DNA of 15,793 nt. Origin: Porticoccaceae bacterium (lineage in GTDB: Bacteria; Pseudomonadota; Gammaproteobacteria; Pseudomonadales; Porticoccaceae). Shown here one piece after another: positions 1-10,900 of this stretch. The translations under genes and the position numbers were made by a program. The first letter of the stretch is position 1, and every line of letters starts with the position of its first letter. Location of the stretch: contig JALOAH010000082.1 of the NCBI GenBank assembly GCA_023228865.1, positions 1 through 15,793 of the forward strand, written 5' to 3'. The notes under the pieces are model-generated. The model made no database searches and was not told where the DNA came from. It saw nothing but the letters and a program-made list of their open reading frames with translations.

Positions 1-134
1 TCATGCCCGGTGACAACGTGCAAATGGTGGTGACGCTGATTGCCCCCATTGCCATGGAAGAAGGTCTTCGCTTTGCGATCCGTGAAGGCGGCCGTACTGT
101 GGGCGCCGGTGTCGTGGCCAAGATTATTGAGTAA
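1..134 (+). CDS. tuf: Elongation factor Tu, C-terminal end (partial, cut by window start)
   Basis: The first 134 bases read in frame from position 3 as the last 43 residues of EF-Tu, starting MPGDN and ending VVAKIIE before TAA at 132-134. EF-Tu is the cytosolic GTPase that carries aminoacyl-tRNA to the ribosomal A site. This segment belongs to domain 3, with the conserved stretch [16 protein letters not shown], which family knowledge places at the tRNA and EF-Ts contact surface. Its position before tRNA-Trp and secE matches the tufB slot of gammaproteobacteria. A second tuf begins at 15511. The two fragments cover opposite ends of the protein, so they cannot be compared here. The family call is very safe; the copy label (tufB) is inferred from position only. 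Confidence 0.96.
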   Translation, partial: MPGDNVQMVVTLIAPIAMEEGLRFAIREGGRTVGAGVVAKIIE

Positions 135-153
135 GCCGGTGAATTCCGGACTT

Positions 154-184
154 CAAGCCGAGGTGTGAAGAGCATCTCGGCTTG
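154..184 (+). terminator. Stem-loop after tuf, possible weak terminator
   Basis: CAAGCCGAG (154-162) pairs perfectly with CTCGGCTTG (176-184). The stem can be extended inward by G163-T175, T164-A174 and G165-C173, leaving a 7-base loop. The stem is strong, but only a mixed A/T stretch follows (GTCGTTATATAAAC) and no real T run. It may be a leaky terminator or an RNA-processing and 3'-end stabilising element between tuf and tRNA-Trp. The rest of the 135-226 spacer shows no convincing promoter. Confidence 0.45.
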
Positions 185-226
185 GTCGTTATATAAACAT
201 CGAAAAGTTTTGAAGAGTTTAGGTAC

Positions 227-302
227 AGGCCAGTAGTTCAATTGGTAGAGCACCGGTCTCCAAAACCGGGGGTTGGGGGTTCGAGTCCCTCCTGGCCTGC
301 CA
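227..302 (+). tRNA. tRNA-Trp (anticodon CCA)
   Basis: This is a 76-base tRNA. The acceptor stem AGGCCAG (227-233) pairs fully with CTGGCCT (292-298), followed by discriminator G299 and an encoded CCA (300-302). The anticodon stem CCGGT/ACCGG (253-257/265-269) encloses the loop CTCCAAA with anticodon CCA at 260-262, which reads UGG (tryptophan). The D arm (AGTTCAATTGGTAGAGC) and T arm (GGTTCGAGTCC) are canonical. A1-U72 and discriminator G73 match the known identity of bacterial tRNA-Trp. It lies only 27 bases before the secE start, so it is probably cut out of a tuf-tRNA-secE transcript, which would leave a short leader on secE mRNA. That processing step is inferred. Confidence 0.98.
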
Positions 303-329
303 GCTTTTCAGCAGAGGTAGCACGAGTAA

Positions 330-701
330 ATGAGCGTTGCAGCACCGGAAAATAATACGGCTCGCCTGGATCTAGTAAAGTGGCTGGTGGTTCTCCTGCT
401 AGTGGGCGGTGGAATTTACGGTAACTACTATTTTTCTTCCGAGGCGATTCTTTTCCGTGCGCTGGCGCTTGTCGTTATTGCCGTTGTCGCCATCTTTGTT
501 GCTCTTAAAACAGCAAAGGGTGGCGTTTTTTGGGAGTTGCTAAAAGGTGCGCGTGTCGAAGCGAGGCGCGTCGTCTGGCCGACCAAGCAGGAATGCAATC
601 AGACCACGCTTGTGGTTGTGGGTTTTATTTTTGTTATGGCCCTGATTCTGTGGGGGCTTGACAGTCTTTTCGGTTGGCTTACCTCACTGATTATCGGGTA
701 A
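330..701 (+). CDS. secE: Preprotein translocase subunit SecE
   Basis: 123 residues. SecE is the small essential clamp of the SecYEG protein-conducting channel in the inner membrane. Three hydrophobic segments are visible at about residues 15-35, 42-60 and 93-118, the three-helix form seen in E. coli (127 residues) rather than the one-helix form of many bacteria. The conserved cytoplasmic amphipathic part and hinge before the last helix are present ([15 protein letters not shown], 74-88). The start is ATG with AGAGG at 313-317, a rather long 12-base spacing. The gene lies 27 bases after tRNA-Trp and 5 bases before nusG, the usual secE-nusG pair. No promoter is visible immediately upstream. Nothing is missing or broken. 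Confidence 0.97.
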   Translation: MSVAAPENNTARLDLVKWLVVLLLVGGGIYGNYYFSSEAILFRALALVVIAVVAIFVALKTAKGGVFWELLKGARVEARRVVWPTKQECNQTTLVVVGFIFVMALILWGLDSLFGWLTSLIIG

Positions 702-706
702 GAGAT

Positions 707-1240
707 ATGTCAAAGCGCTGGTATGTGGTTCACGCCTACTCTGGTTATGAGAAAAAAGTTGCTGCAGCTTTGAAGGAGCGCGTTGCTTTGGCAGGTATGG
801 AAGATCGCTTTGGCGAAATTCTGGTGCCCACTGAAGAAGTCGTGGAAATGAAAGGCGGCCAGAAGCGCAAAAGTGAGCGCAAATTTTTCCCGGGCTATGT
901 TCTCGTGGAAATGGTTCTCGACGACGAAACCTGGCACCTTGTTAAAGAAACCCCCAGAGTAATGGGTTTTATCGGTGGCAAGGCCGACAAGCCGTCGCCG
1001 ATTACAGCGAAAGAAGCGGAAGCTATTCTGCAGCGGGTTCACGACTCCGAAGAGAAGCCCCGTCCGAAGACGATGTTTGAGCCGGGAGAGGTGGTTCGCG
1101 TCGTTGATGGTCCCTTTAACGATTTCAATGGTGTTGTCGAAGAAGTGAATTACGACAAGTCGCGGTTGCGGGTTGCGGTATCTATTTTTGGCCGTTCGAC
1201 CCCCGTGGAGCTGGATTTTACTCAGGTTGAAAAAAACTGA
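707..1240 (+). CDS. nusG: Transcription termination/antitermination factor NusG
   Basis: 177 residues (E. coli 181). NusG binds the RNA polymerase clamp through its N-terminal domain, reduces pausing, and uses its C-terminal KOW domain to contact Rho or ribosomal protein S10, so coupling transcription to translation. The start [18 protein letters not shown] matches the family. The NGN domain covers about residues 1-118, with the [10 protein letters not shown] motif at 60-69. The KOW domain starts at about 124 ([14 protein letters not shown]) after a charged proline-containing linker. An in-frame ATG at 674 would add 11 non-conserved residues that overlap secE, so 707 is preferred. Only 5 bases separate it from the secE stop, suggesting translational coupling. 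An imperfect hairpin (1220-1225 with 1237-1242) overlaps the stop codon. Confidence 0.98.
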   Translation: MSKRWYVVHAYSGYEKKVAAALKERVALAGMEDRFGEILVPTEEVVEMKGGQKRKSERKFFPGYVLVEMVLDDETWHLVKETPRVMGFIGGKADKPSPITAKEAEAILQRVHDSEEKPRPKTMFEPGEVVRVVDGPFNDFNGVVEEVNYDKSRLRVAVSIFGRSTPVELDFTQVEKN

Positions 1241-1351
1241 GTTAGTGCTGTGAACCCTGTGTTCACAGAAATGTCAATGGCGGCATTGTGCCGTCGGGGA
1301 GCCGATGACGAGTTCGCTCTGAGGCGTTAACCACCCATGTGGAGAAACTAA
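1241..1351 (+). promoter_or_regulatory. rplK leader with candidate ribosomal protein L1 operator
   Basis: This 111-base spacer holds three small hairpins. CTGTGAA/TTCACAG (1248-1254/1262-1268) has a 7-base loop. CGGCA/TGCCG (1281-1285/1289-1293) has a 3-base loop. GCC/GGC (1301-1303/1323-1325) encloses GATGAC and a GAG-TTCG-CTC tip (1310-1319). In E. coli, L1 represses translation of its own rplK-rplA mRNA by binding the rplK leader, which imitates its 23S rRNA site. The GGGGAGCCGATGACGAG stretch (1296-1312) lies where such a site would be and has a purine-rich internal loop, so it is the best candidate. I cannot align it to a covariance model, and no convincing promoter of the PL11 kind is visible. 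The ribosome binding site GGAG is at 1341-1344. Confidence 0.4.
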
Positions 1352-1783
1352 ATGGCTAAGAAAGTACAGGCTTATATTAAGCTGCAAGTGAAGGCCGGAC
1401 AGGCCAACCCCAGTCCCCCTGTTGGTCCGGCATTGGGTCAGCACGGTGTCAATATCATGGAGTTTTGTAAGGCATTCAATGCGCAAACCCAGAGCATTGA
1501 ACTCGGTTCCCCGGTGCCTGTTGTGATCACAGTTTACAGTGATCGCAGCTTTACCTTTGTCATGAAAACACCGCCAGCGTCATTTCTGCTCAAGAAGGCC
1601 GCTGGAGTTAAAAGTGGCAGCGCCACTCCCAATACCAAAAAGGTGGGCAAGGTGACCCGTGAACAGCTCGAAGAAATCGCCAAAACCAAACAGCCCGATC
1701 TGACAGCGGCTGATATGGATGCGGCAGTGAGAACCATTGCCGGCTCTGCCCGCGCCATGGGTCTTGATGTGGAGGGTGTGTAA
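1352..1783 (+). CDS. rplK: 50S ribosomal protein L11
   Basis: 143 residues (E. coli 142). L11 forms the base of the ribosomal GTPase-associated stalk on 23S rRNA and is needed for RelA to sense uncharged tRNA. The N-terminal domain (about 1-70) contains the proline-rich helix [11 protein letters not shown] (19-29), the region contacted by thiostrepton and release factors. The C-terminal rRNA-binding domain (about 75-143) contains the [15 protein letters not shown] stretch. Lysines trimethylated by PrmA in E. coli are conserved (K3 or K4 near the start, K40). The start ATG has GGAG seven bases upstream, and the [13 protein letters not shown] start is canonical. rplA begins after a single intervening base, so the two are translationally coupled. 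Confidence 0.98.
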   Translation: MAKKVQAYIKLQVKAGQANPSPPVGPALGQHGVNIMEFCKAFNAQTQSIELGSPVPVVITVYSDRSFTFVMKTPPASFLLKKAAGVKSGSATPNTKKVGKVTREQLEEIAKTKQPDLTAADMDAAVRTIAGSARAMGLDVEGV

Positions 1784-1784
1784 G

Positions 1785-2480
1785 ATGGCCAAGTTATCCA
1801 AGCGCGTTCGTGCAATTCGTGAAAAAGTTGACGGCGGCAAACTTTATCCCATGGATGAAGCCGTTGCTCTCCTTAAAGAACTCTCCAGTGTCAAGTTTGA
1901 AGAGACTGTCGATGTCGCTATCAATCTCGGCATTGATCCCCGCAAGTCCGACCAGGCTGTTCGCGGCGCAACCACGCTGCCCCACGGCACTGGTAAAACT
2001 GTGCGCGTTGCCGTATTTACCCAGGGTGAAGCCGCAGAGGCGGCAAAAGCTGCGGGTGCGGACATCGTCGGTATGGAAGATCTCGCCGAGCAGGTCAAGG
2101 CGGGCAACCTGAATTTCGATGTGGTGATTGCAGATCCCGCGGCTATGCGCGTAGTGGGTCAGCTGGGTCAGATCCTCGGTCCCCGCGGTCTGATGCCCAA
2201 CCCCAAAACTGGTACTGTCACCCCTGACGTTGTCACCGCGGTTAAAAATGCAAAAGCGGGTCAGGTGCGTTTTCGCGCCGACAAAAATGGCATCATTCAC
2301 GGTGGTATTGGTCGCGTCGCTTTTGAAGCGGGCGCGCTCAAGGAAAACCTGGAAGCGCTGATTTCCGATCTGAAAAAGATCAAACCAGCATCTGCCAAAG
2401 GCATTTATCTCAAAAAAGTAACCCTGTCCACCACCATGGGGCCGGGTTTGAGTATCGATCATTCCTCCCTGGATATTTAA
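1785..2480 (+). CDS. rplA: 50S ribosomal protein L1
   Basis: 231 residues (E. coli 234). L1 forms the mobile stalk of the large subunit beside the E site, helps deacylated tRNA leave, and in E. coli represses the rplK-rplA mRNA. The signature [15 protein letters not shown] lies at 132-146. RNA-contacting residues of the family are retained: F38 in VKFEET and the T217-M218-G219 group in TTMGPG near the C-terminus. The start at 1785 gives the canonical [11 protein letters not shown]; an earlier ATG at 1737 would overlap rplK and add unrelated residues. It follows the rplK stop by one base, with a GGAGGG Shine-Dalgarno inside the rplK end (1771-1776). A 243-base structured spacer follows. Confidence 0.98.
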   Translation: MAKLSKRVRAIREKVDGGKLYPMDEAVALLKELSSVKFEETVDVAINLGIDPRKSDQAVRGATTLPHGTGKTVRVAVFTQGEAAEAAKAAGADIVGMEDLAEQVKAGNLNFDVVIADPAAMRVVGQLGQILGPRGLMPNPKTGTVTPDVVTAVKNAKAGQVRFRADKNGIIHGGIGRVAFEAGALKENLEALISDLKKIKPASAKGIYLKKVTLSTTMGPGLSIDHSSLDI

Positions 2481-2511
2481 TTCGGGTGTAGGAATTTAAA
2501 GACTTTGGGGT

Positions 2512-2716
2512 CTGCGCTGTTAACAGTGCAGGCCGTCAAAGATCGCAGGTTCCTCGTTTGTTTTAAGGTTTAATGACCTGGCTGGTAAAGCAAGTCGCCT
2601 GCGTAGACGGTGTGACCCAATTCAGTATTCACTGAGTTTGCTCACCGAAAAGCTCCCGCTGATACAGCGGGAATTCGAAAACGGTCAGCGGCTTCAACGC
2701 TGACATAATTGTGGAG
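2512..2716 (+). ncRNA. Ribosomal protein L10 leader RNA (cis-regulatory)
   Basis: The rplA-rplJ spacer has the layout of the L10 leader. A first hairpin, CTGCGCTG-TTAA-CAGTGCAG, lies at 2512-2531. CCGTC (2533-2537) pairs with GACGG (2606-2610). Across an asymmetric internal loop (AAAGAT against TA), CGCAGG (2544-2549) pairs with CCTGCG (2598-2603), as expected for the kinked stem bound by L10-(L12)4. CGGTG (2608-2612) can instead pair with CACCG (2643-2647), giving a competing form. TCCCGCT/AGCGGGA (2654-2660/2666-2672) and GTCAGCG/CGCTGAC (2684-2690/2698-2704) form two more hairpins, the last just before the Shine-Dalgarno of rplJ. In E. coli, L10 binding here represses rplJ and rplL translation. 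The CCTGCGTAGACGGTG string is the conserved core as I recall it. Confidence 0.8.
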
Positions 2717-2726
2717 AAAACTTGTG
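2713..2726 (+). promoter_or_regulatory. Ribosome binding site fixing the rplJ GTG start
   Basis: GGAG at 2713-2716 lies seven bases before GTG at 2724-2726. That start gives [15 protein letters not shown], matching the L10 family N-terminus. The in-frame TTG at 2709 lies upstream of and partly inside this site and would add five unrelated residues, so it is rejected. The ten bases TGTGGAGAAA (2710-2719) are identical to those before rplK (1338-1347), at the same spacing. Confidence 0.85.
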
Positions 2727-3218
2727 GCAATAGGACTCGAAGACAAGAAAGCGATTGTCGCTGAAGTCCAGCAAGCTGCACAGAGCGCTCTTTCTGCGGT
2801 TATCGCGGATGCCCGCGGTGTTACCGTAGGAAAGATGAATGCTCTGCGTGCGGAAGCTCGCGCCAGTGGCGTGTGGATGAAAGTTGTCCGCAACACTCTG
2901 GCTCGTCGCGCTGTTGAAGGCACTCCTTACGAGTGTGTCAAAGATGCGTTTGTCGGCCCAACCTTGATCGCCTTTTCCAACGAACACCCAGGTGCGGCTG
3001 CCCGCATCTTCAAGGAGTTCGCCAAGGGCAATGACAAGTTTGAGCTGAAAACCGCCGTTTTTGAAGGTGAAGTGGTTGATATTGCAATGTTGGCGACTCT
3101 GCCCACATACAACGAAGCCATCGCCAAACTGATGAGCGTCATGAAAGAAGCTGCTGCCGGCAAACTGGTACGTACAATCGCCGCTGTTCGCGATCAGAAA
3201 GAGCAACAGGCTGCCTGA
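2724..3218 (+). CDS. rplJ: 50S ribosomal protein L10
   Basis: 164 residues from a GTG start (E. coli 165). L10 anchors dimers of L7/L12 to the ribosome and, as the L10-L12 complex, represses its own mRNA. The N-terminal rRNA-binding domain includes [16 protein letters not shown] (31-46) and [15 protein letters not shown] (54-68). The [23 protein letters not shown] block (77-99) is highly conserved. The C-terminal helix that receives L7/L12 dimers is at about 130-164 ([21 protein letters not shown]). It follows the L10 leader RNA and precedes rplL by 72 bases. A small bulged hairpin, CAACAGG/CCTG-A-TTG (3204-3221), spans the stop codon and is followed by five Ts; it is weak. Confidence 0.97.
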   Translation: MAIGLEDKKAIVAEVQQAAQSALSAVIADARGVTVGKMNALRAEARASGVWMKVVRNTLARRAVEGTPYECVKDAFVGPTLIAFSNEHPGAAARIFKEFAKGNDKFELKTAVFEGEVVDIAMLATLPTYNEAIAKLMSVMKEAAAGKLVRTIAAVRDQKEQQAA

Positions 3219-3243
3219 TTGTTTTTCAGCCTTAAAGATTAAC

Positions 3244-3271
3244 GAGCCGCGTTCACGGGACGCAATGGCTC
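3244..3271 (+). promoter_or_regulatory. Stem-loop in the rplJ-rplL spacer
   Basis: GAGCCGCGT (3244-3252) pairs with ACGC (3260-3263) and, after a bulged AAT, with GGCTC (3267-3271), leaving the loop TCACGGG. It lies 19 bases before the rplL start and just upstream of its AGGA ribosome binding site (3279-3282). Four or more copies of L7/L12 are needed for each L10, so rplL must be translated more strongly than rplJ. A structure that separates the two ribosome binding sites, or is cut by an RNase, could serve this. That role is inferred. Confidence 0.5.
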
Positions 3272-3290
3272 CAAATACAGGAAATGACAG

Positions 3291-3662
3291 ATGTCACTGA
3301 CTAAAGAAGATATTATCAATGCAATTGCCGAAATGTCCGTTAAGGATGTTGTTGAGCTGATCTCCGCGATGGAAGAGAAGTTTGGCGTTACTGCCGCTGT
3401 GGCTGCTGTAGCCGTAGCTGGTGGCGACGCCGGTGCTGCCGTCGAGGAAAAAACCGAGTTTGACATCGTTCTGACCGCTGCTGGCGAGAAGAAAGTCAAT
3501 GTCATTAAAGCTGTTCGTGGAATCACTGGTCTGGGCCTCAAAGAAGCCAAGGATCTGGTTGATGGCGCGCCTTCTACCCTTAAAGAAGCCGTTTCCAAAG
3601 ACGAAGCAGAAGCAGCGAAGAAAGAACTGGAAGAAGCAGGCGCATCGGTCGAACTCAAGTAA
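3291..3662 (+). CDS. rplL: 50S ribosomal protein L7/L12
   Basis: 123 residues (E. coli 121). L7/L12 is the multi-copy stalk protein that recruits and activates EF-Tu, EF-G, IF2 and RF3. The N-terminal dimerisation and L10-binding helices cover about 1-32 ([19 protein letters not shown]). A flexible Ala/Val/Gly hinge covers about 33-52. The C-terminal factor-binding domain covers about 55-123, with [20 protein letters not shown] (73-92), the conserved GTPase-contact surface. The start is ATG with AGGA eight bases upstream. The protein is acidic and complete. The stop codon lies in the loop of a 7-base-pair hairpin (3653-3670), and the structured spacer to rpoB follows. Confidence 0.98.
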   Translation: MSLTKEDIINAIAEMSVKDVVELISAMEEKFGVTAAVAAVAVAGGDAGAAVEEKTEFDIVLTAAGEKKVNVIKAVRGITGLGLKEAKDLVDGAPSTLKEAVSKDEAEAAKKELEEAGASVELK

Positions 3663-3670
3663 GCTTGAGT
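3653..3670 (+). promoter_or_regulatory. Hairpin with the rplL stop codon in its loop
   Basis: ACTCAAG (3653-3659) pairs perfectly with CTTGAGT (3664-3670). The four-base loop TAAG holds the rplL TAA stop. A terminating ribosome would melt it; once the ribosome leaves it could refold and protect the upstream message from 3' decay. It resembles the larger hairpin at the end of rpoC. Confidence 0.6.
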
Positions 3671-3685
3671 GCATTTGCTTTTCCA

Positions 3686-3734
3686 ACCTGAGTCTTTTTC
3701 AGGTATAGGCTGGCGGTAAATCCGCCGGCCTTTT
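3686..3734 (+). terminator. Attenuator-like partial terminator between rplL and rpoB
   Basis: GGCTGGCGG (3708-3716) pairs with CCGCCGGCC (3722-3730; one G-U pair) around the loop TAAAT and is followed by TTTT at 3731-3734. This is a GC-rich stem with a short T run. A smaller hairpin, ACCTGA/TCAGGT (3686-3691/3699-3704), stands just before it. In E. coli a leaky terminator at this position sets the ratio of ribosomal protein to RNA polymerase transcripts. Position, strong stem and short T run all fit such a partial terminator here. Its efficiency cannot be judged by eye. Confidence 0.8.
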
Positions 3735-3740
3735 CCCGCT

Positions 3741-3804
3741 TATACAGGGTTCAACGCTGTATAGAGGGAGCAGCGGTCGATTCCATGAGGAAGGCCGCTC
3801 TATA
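3741..3804 (+). promoter_or_regulatory. Structured rpoB leader, possible RNase III processing region
   Basis: TATACAG/CTGTATA (3741-3747/3757-3763) forms one hairpin. AGCGG/CCGCT (3772-3776/3795-3799), stacked on TTCC-ATGA-GGAA (3781-3792), forms a second. A third pairing, TATAGAG (3760-3766) with CTCTATA (3798-3804), uses bases from both, so it excludes them. E. coli has an RNase III cleavage site in the equivalent spacer. These stems are candidates for the same, or for a two-state leader. The 36 bases that follow up to the rpoB ATG have only a weak GGTGA (3830-3834) ribosome binding site. Confidence 0.5.
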
Positions 3805-3840
3805 AATGCCCCACAAATGTGAAAGTGCTGGTGACTACTA

Positions 3841-7917
<4,077 letters not shown>

Positions 7918-7933
7918 ATCCATAAGTTGGAAA

Positions 7934-7957
7934 GGCTCGAAGTACTGACTTCGAGCC
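7934..7957 (+). promoter_or_regulatory. Perfect hairpin between rpoB and rpoC
   Basis: GGCTCGAAG (7934-7942) pairs with CTTCGAGCC (7949-7957), a perfect 9-base-pair stem with loop TACTGA. It has no T run (GGGCAGG follows), so it is not an intrinsic terminator. It fills most of the 68-base spacer and ends 16 bases before the rpoC Shine-Dalgarno. It may keep that site open, stabilise mRNA ends or be a processing site. Confidence 0.7.
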
Positions 7958-7973
7958 GGGCAGGAATTCTACT

Positions 7974-7988
7974 GGAGGAAGGGCCTTG
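7974..7988 (+). promoter_or_regulatory. Strong ribosome binding site for the rpoC TTG start
   Basis: GGAGG at 7974-7978 (in GGAGGAAGG) lies seven bases before TTG at 7986-7988. The TTG start gives [11 protein letters not shown], which aligns with the E. coli start MKDLLKFLKAQ (a GTG start there). No ATG stands between the site and the conserved N-terminus, and the first internal ATG (residue 7) would cut conserved residues. A near-perfect Shine-Dalgarno may offset the weak TTG codon. Confidence 0.88.
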
Positions 7989-10900
7989 AAAGACTTACTG
8001 AACATGTTGAAGTCCCAGGAACAGAACGGGGAATTTGACGCAATTCGCATCGGACTTGCGTCCCCGGACATGATCCGCTCCTGGTCTTTTGGCGAAGTCA
8101 AAAAGCCGGAAACTATCAATTACCGCACCTTTAAACCCGAGCGGGACGGCCTGTTCTGCGCCAAGATTTTTGGCCCAGTGCGGGATTTCGAGTGTTTGTG
8201 CGGCAAATACAAGCGCATGAAGCACCGGGGCATCGTGTGTGAAAAATGTGGCGTCGAGGTTACCAGAGCCAATGTGCGCCGTGAGCGTATGGGGCACGTT
8301 GAGCTGGCCTGTCCCGTTGCCCATATCTGGTTCCTGAAATCACTGCCTTCGCGCATTGGTTTGCTGCTGGACATGACCCTGCGCGAAATAGAACGCGTGC
8401 TCTATTTTGAATCCTACATTGTCACGGATCCCGGCATGACCACCCTGGAGCGCGGTCAGCTGCTCACCGATGAGCAGTACTTTGAAGCCATGGAAGAGTT
8501 CGGCGACGAGTTCCATGCCTCCATGGGTGCGGAAGCCATCCAGCAGCTGATGAAAGACATTGATCTCGGCCTCGAAATTGCGGAAATCCGCGAGGAAATC
8601 CCCAATACCAATTCCGAAACCAAAATCAAGAAACTGTCCAAGCGCCTCAAGTTGCTGGAAGCCTTCTTCAACTCAGGCAACAAGCCCGAGTGGATGGTTC
8701 TGGAAGCGCTGCCTGTGTTGCCGCCGGATCTGCGTCCGCTGGTGCCCCTCGACGGCGGTCGCTTTGCCACCTCGGATCTCAACGATCTCTATCGCCGAGT
8801 GATCAACCGCAACAACCGCCTGAAGCGCCTGCTGGAGCTCAATGCGCCGGACATTATCGTGCGCAACGAAAAGCGCATGCTTCAGGAATCCGTGGATGCA
8901 CTGCTCGACAATGGCCGTCGCGGCCGCGCCATTACCGGTTCCAACAAGCGTCCGCTGAAATCCCTGGCCGATATGATCAAGGGCAAACAGGGTCGTTTCC
9001 GTCAGAACCTGCTGGGCAAGCGCGTCGACTACTCCGGTCGTTCGGTGATTGTGGTGGGGCCAACCCTGCGCCTCCACCAGTGCGGTCTGCCCAAGCGTAT
9101 GGCGCTGGAACTGTTCAAACCCTTTATCTTTTCCAAACTTGAAGGTCGCGGCCTTGCCACCACCATCAAGGCGGCGAAGAAAATGGTCGAGCGCGAAGAG
9201 TCTGTGGTTTGGGATATCCTCGACGACGTGATTCGCGAACACCCGGTGATGCTGAACCGGGCGCCGACACTGCACCGTTTGGGTATTCAGGCCTTTGAGC
9301 CGGTTCTCATTGAGGGCAAGGCCATTCAGCTGCATCCCCTGGTTTGTGCGGCCTATAACGCCGACTTCGACGGCGACCAGATGGCGGTTCACGTGCCTCT
9401 GACCCTGGAAGCTCAGCTCGAAGCCCGCGCCCTGATGATGTCCACCAACAACATCCTGTCGCCCGCCAGTGGTGAACCCATTATCGTGCCGTCCCAGGAC
9501 GTTGTTCTGGGTCTTTACTGGATGACCCGCGAGCGCATCAATGCCAAGGGCGAAGGCCGTGTCTTTGCCGATCTTGCCGAAGTCTCCCGGGTTTACTACG
9601 GCGGTCATGCGGATCTTCAGGCGCGCATCAAGGTACGCATTCGCCAGGTTACCTTCAGCGAAGAAGGTGAGCGCATTGAGGAAATCAGCATTCAGGACAC
9701 TACCGTGGGTCGTGCCCTGCTGTGGGAAATCGTTCCCGAAGGCCTGGGTTTCGACCTGGTCAACCAGGCGATGACCAAAAAGGCCATTTCCCGCATTATC
9801 AACCAGTGCTACCGTTTGGTCGGTCTTAAGGCAACGGTCATCTTTGCCGATCAGCTGATGTATACCGGCTTTGATTTCTCCACGAAATCAGGGGCGTCCA
9901 TTGGCGTTAATGACTTCCTCATTCCCAGTGCCAAGGTCGATATTATCGCCCGCGCCGAAGACGAGGTCATGGAGATTGAATCCCAGTTCGCTTCAGGTCT
10001 GGTAACCCAGGGTGAGAAGTACAACAAGGTGATTGATATCTGGTCGCGCGCCAACGATCTGGTGGCCAAGTCGATGATGGACGGTATCTCCAGAGAGACC
10101 GTCACCAATCGCGCTGGCGAGCAGGAAGATCAGGCGTCGTTTAACTCGGTATTTATGATGGCCGATTCCGGTGCGCGGGGCTCTCCGGCGCAGATTCGTC
10201 AGCTCGCCGGTATGCGCGGTCTGATGGCGCGCCCCGATGGCTCTATTATCGAAACCCCCATCATCGCCAACTTCCGCGAAGGTCTTAACGTACTTCAGTA
10301 CTTTATTTCCACCCACGGTGCCCGTAAAGGTCTCGCCGATACCGCACTGAAAACCGCCAACTCCGGTTACCTGACCCGCCGTCTGGTGGATGTTTCCCAG
10401 GATGTGGTCGTGGTCGAAAGAGACTGTGGTACCACTGAAGGTCTGTTGATGTCGCCGGTTATTGAAGGCGGCGATATTATTGAGTCCCTGGGTGACCGCA
10501 TTCTCGGCCGCGTTGTGGCTCAGGATGTGCTCAAGCCGGGCAGCGAGGAAATCGCTGTACCAGCGGGCACCATTATCGACGAAAAATGGGTTGAGCGTAT
10601 CGAAGCCATGAACATCGATGAAGTTCTGGTGCGCTCCCCCATTACCTGTGAAACCCGCTTTGGTATCTGTGCTGAGTGTTATGGCCGGGATCTGGCGCGG
10701 GGTCATAAGGTTAACCAGGGTGAAGCTGTAGGTGTTATTGCCGCCCAGTCCATCGGCGAGCCTGGCACCCAGCTGACCATGCGCACCTTCCACATCGGCG
10801 GTGCGGCATCCAGGGCTTCTGCTGTGGATAACATCCAGGTTAAATCCGCAGGCAATATTCGCCTGATCAATATCAAGCTGGTGGAGCGCGCCACTGATCA

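Noticed and set aside
190..197. TATATAAA as a -10 box for tRNA-Trp
   Set aside because: No acceptable -35 box 16-18 bases upstream; that region is occupied by the post-tuf hairpin.
674..706. Earlier ATG for nusG
   Set aside because: Adds 11 residues overlapping secE; the family N-terminus begins at MSKRWYVV (707).
1227..1290. TTGAAA or TTCACA as -35 boxes for an rplK promoter
   Set aside because: No matching -10 box at suitable spacing.
1737..1784. Earlier ATG for rplA
   Set aside because: Lies inside rplK in another frame and adds residues not found in L1; 1785 has a good Shine-Dalgarno and canonical start.
1794..2462. A 222-codon open frame on the - strand opposite rplA
   Set aside because: Overlaps rplA almost completely and has no family resemblance.
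2448..2477. Possible rplJ promoter: TTGAGT, 18 bases, GATATT
   Set aside because: Only 4 of 6 matches in each box and located within the end of rplA; too weak to report.
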